From GW2011-AR5 sp041645025 (GTDB taxonomy: Archaea > Aenigmatarchaeota > Aenigmatarchaeia > GW2011-AR5), in contig JBAZQV010000011.1 in NCBI GenBank assembly GCA_041645025.1, positions 1-24,281 on the forward strand: a stretch of 24,281 nt of DNA. Reading direction: 5' to 3'. Each line of letters begins with the position of its first letter. Position 1 is the stretch's first letter. Below are positions 23,061-24,281 of this stretch, in pieces. Below the pieces are notes generated by a model that saw only the letters and a program-made list of their open reading frames with translations, was not told the origin of the DNA and made no database searches. A program made the translations under genes and the position numbers.

Positions 23061-23499
23061 ATGGCGGAGCAAATATTGTACGGAGCAGAATTAGTTACAG
23101 ACCCATGGAGCTATTTTTCCCCCATTTGGCACAGGCAGTGATTGCGGGATAAGATTTTGTGTTTATTGCCCATCTGAAAGAATGGCAATTCTACTGAGAG
23201 CAAGGGACAGGATGGTAGGTGCACAAGGCGGATTATGGACGCCTTCTGACAGAGAGGACCATTGCTATGATGAACACACTGAAAGCATTCTCGAAAGAAG
23301 AGAATTAGAATTGGCTCTGTCTATAGATGGGCAAAAAGAGATTTTTAGAAATAGTAGAAGCAACCAATTAGGTTTTGCTTACGGAGAAATTGATGCAAGA
23401 ACAGTTCAATTATCGCACGAGGAATTAGAAGCACTTAGAAACCCCGATACACCAGGAGATAAACTTTTTAGATTATTATATAAAAAACTACAACCTTAG
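23061..23499 (+). pseudogene. hypothetical protein, frameshifted at a T5C5 run
   Basis: ATG 23061 opens MAEQILYGAELVTDPWSYF, then the frame stops at 23139. Omitting one base in TTTTTCCCCC (23114-23123) restores WSYF-PPFGTGSDCGIRFCVYC and continues without stop to 23499, giving about 145 aa. The joined protein has a Cys-rich patch (CGIRFCVYC) and a charged helical C-terminal half (HEELEALRNPDTPGDKLFRLL). I do not recognise it. A start inside at ATG 23182 would lose the cysteine region. GTGAG before ATG 23061 and a TATA box support a real gene. Whether it is broken in the organism or the base is a homopolymer error cannot be told. Confidence 0.6.
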
Positions 23500-23584
23500 A
23501 AGTTATGCAGTCGTAGCCCTGAGTGATGCAAATAAGTCCCGAAATTGAAATTAAGATGTTCGAACCCTAAAAACTAGATGATAG

Positions 23585-24281
23585 TTATGGAACTCTGCCT
23601 TCAGTTAGCAACTTCCAGTTCTTGTTTATCTTTTCCTGGACGCCGCTCTTTATTACAAGTTTCTTTTGTGCTTGCGTGAAGTGTTCTAAAGGCTCAAGAC
23701 GGTTTGGTCTTTTTGTCAGATTGGCTGTACTATTTTCTATTTCGTATAGAGGCCAGACACCTGTCTCAACAGCGACCCGTCCTATTTCCATGGTGTTGGA
23801 GGCCTCATAGCCCCAGACCACAGGGCAGGGACAGAGCAGGTCAATGAATTTGAATCCAGGCATTGCCGCGGCTTTCTTCAGCTTGGTTATGTAATCCTGG
23901 GGGTACGCGACGCAGGCCGTAGCTGTGTAATTAGCATTGTGCGAAAGCTGTGTAGCATAACTGCTTCCCAGCTGGTTCTGTGACTGGTCATTTGCACAAA
24001 CATAAATTATGTCTTCTGTTGAATTGATGAGCGATGCGATGCTTGCAGCGGTTGTGCCGTCACCGGCGTAAACAACAACCTTGGTGCCGGCTTTCTTGTC
24101 CAGGCTCCGCGCAACGCCACGTGCTACAGCAGCAGCGTTGAGCCCGGCATGAATGAAAGGCACATCGACTTTTATGAAAGGTGTTACAGAGCCGGTAGCA
24201 TTTACAAGAACTATATTGTCTAAAGATTGCAAAAGCAGCTTGAGACCCAGAATGGTTCCGCAGCCGGGACATCCGTCACCG
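23585..24281 (-). CDS. porB: pyruvate/2-oxoacid:ferredoxin oxidoreductase beta subunit, start outside window
   Basis: The frame is open to the window edge, where it reads GDGCPGCGTILGLK, the cysteine pair that opens the beta subunit and ligates a 4Fe-4S cluster. The TPP/Mg site is YAGDGTTAASIASL and VCANDQ; a later CPCPVVWGYE is the usual CPCP-type segment, and EIENSTANLTKRP is typical of the C-terminal region. The enzyme decarboxylates pyruvate (or another 2-oxoacid) to the acyl-CoA and reduces ferredoxin. The loop after VCAND differs from the common DNEAYMNTG pattern, so the exact substrate is uncertain. Alpha, gamma and delta subunits are not seen and may lie beyond the edge. Links to acdA for acetate production. 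Confidence 0.88.
   Translation of the reverse strand, partial: GDGCPGCGTILGLKLLLQSLDNIVLVNATGSVTPFIKVDVPFIHAGLNAAAVARGVARSLDKKAGTKVVVYAGDGTTAASIASLINSTEDIIYVCANDQSQNQLGSSYATQLSHNANYTATACVAYPQDYITKLKKAAAMPGFKFIDLLCPCPVVWGYEASNTMEIGRVAVETGVWPLYEIENSTANLTKRPNRLEPLEHFTQAQKKLVIKSGVQEKINKNWKLLTEGRVP

Noticed and set aside
23540..23580. GTTCGAACCC resembling a tRNA T-arm
   Set aside because: No matching acceptor stem, D-arm or anticodon stem could be built around it on either strand.
1..24281. CRISPR array, transposase, integrase or rRNA genes
   Set aside because: No regularly spaced repeats, no recombinase motifs and no rRNA-like stretches were seen.

Overview
The window reads as a piece of an archaeal chromosome, most likely from an uncultivated small-genome lineage (DPANN-like; phylum not resolvable by eye). 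Archaeal markers are a VAT/Cdc48 double AAA+ ATPase, an archaeal Lhr helicase with an SbcD/Mre11-related phosphoesterase, a type II methionine aminopeptidase, a pilin with a class III signal peptide, ADP-forming acetyl-CoA synthetase, T/A-rich TATA boxes about 20-30 nt ahead of many starts (often giving leaderless mRNAs), and GGTGAT-like Shine-Dalgarno sites. MetK and the type-2-like PyrF look bacterial.

Layout. 1-781 (minus, cut by the window edge) is the N-terminal PD-(D/E)xK nuclease part of a larger, probably defence, protein, head-to-head with a 118-aa conserved-looking unknown (916-1272). 1424-6760 is cdc48 carrying two large inteins, both in the first ATPase domain and both with homing-endonuclease motifs; its upstream region holds two nested dyads built from TGACAT half-sites. 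6928-7074 is a tiny zinc-ribbon ORF behind a hairpin. 7124-8656 (minus) holds a glutamine-amidotransferase-like protein that has lost its catalytic Cys and His, and map. 8706-11918 is a pyrimidine block: pyrD, pyrF, pyrE and a small unknown. 11924-17510 (minus) holds lhr, its phosphoesterase partner and a secreted, heavily sequon-rich lamin-tail-domain (LTD) protein.

17500-19800 is an accessory patch. The promoter plus signal-peptide start of the LTD gene occurs three times: once on the full gene and twice as 38-39-residue remnants that flank a short-chain dehydrogenase and carry an identical 27-bp direct repeat. The last copy diverges from a hicB-hicA toxin-antitoxin pair whose toxin appears to begin at an AUU codon.

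19901-24281 returns to core metabolism: metK (interrupted by a single extra base giving CCT-TGA-C), a type IV pilin-like protein, the alpha subunit of ADP-forming acetyl-CoA synthetase, a second single-base-frameshifted gene (unknown function), and the partial beta subunit of a pyruvate/2-oxoacid:ferredoxin oxidoreductase. The oxidoreductase and acetyl-CoA synthetase together suggest pyruvate to acetate fermentation with substrate-level ATP formation.

The points most worth a second look are the intein pair with a shared non-canonical block B, the metK recoding/frameshift site, the AUU-started HicA, the triplicated promoter/signal-peptide cassettes, the dead amidotransferase and the dyad array ahead of cdc48. 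No tRNA, rRNA, CRISPR array or transposase was seen.
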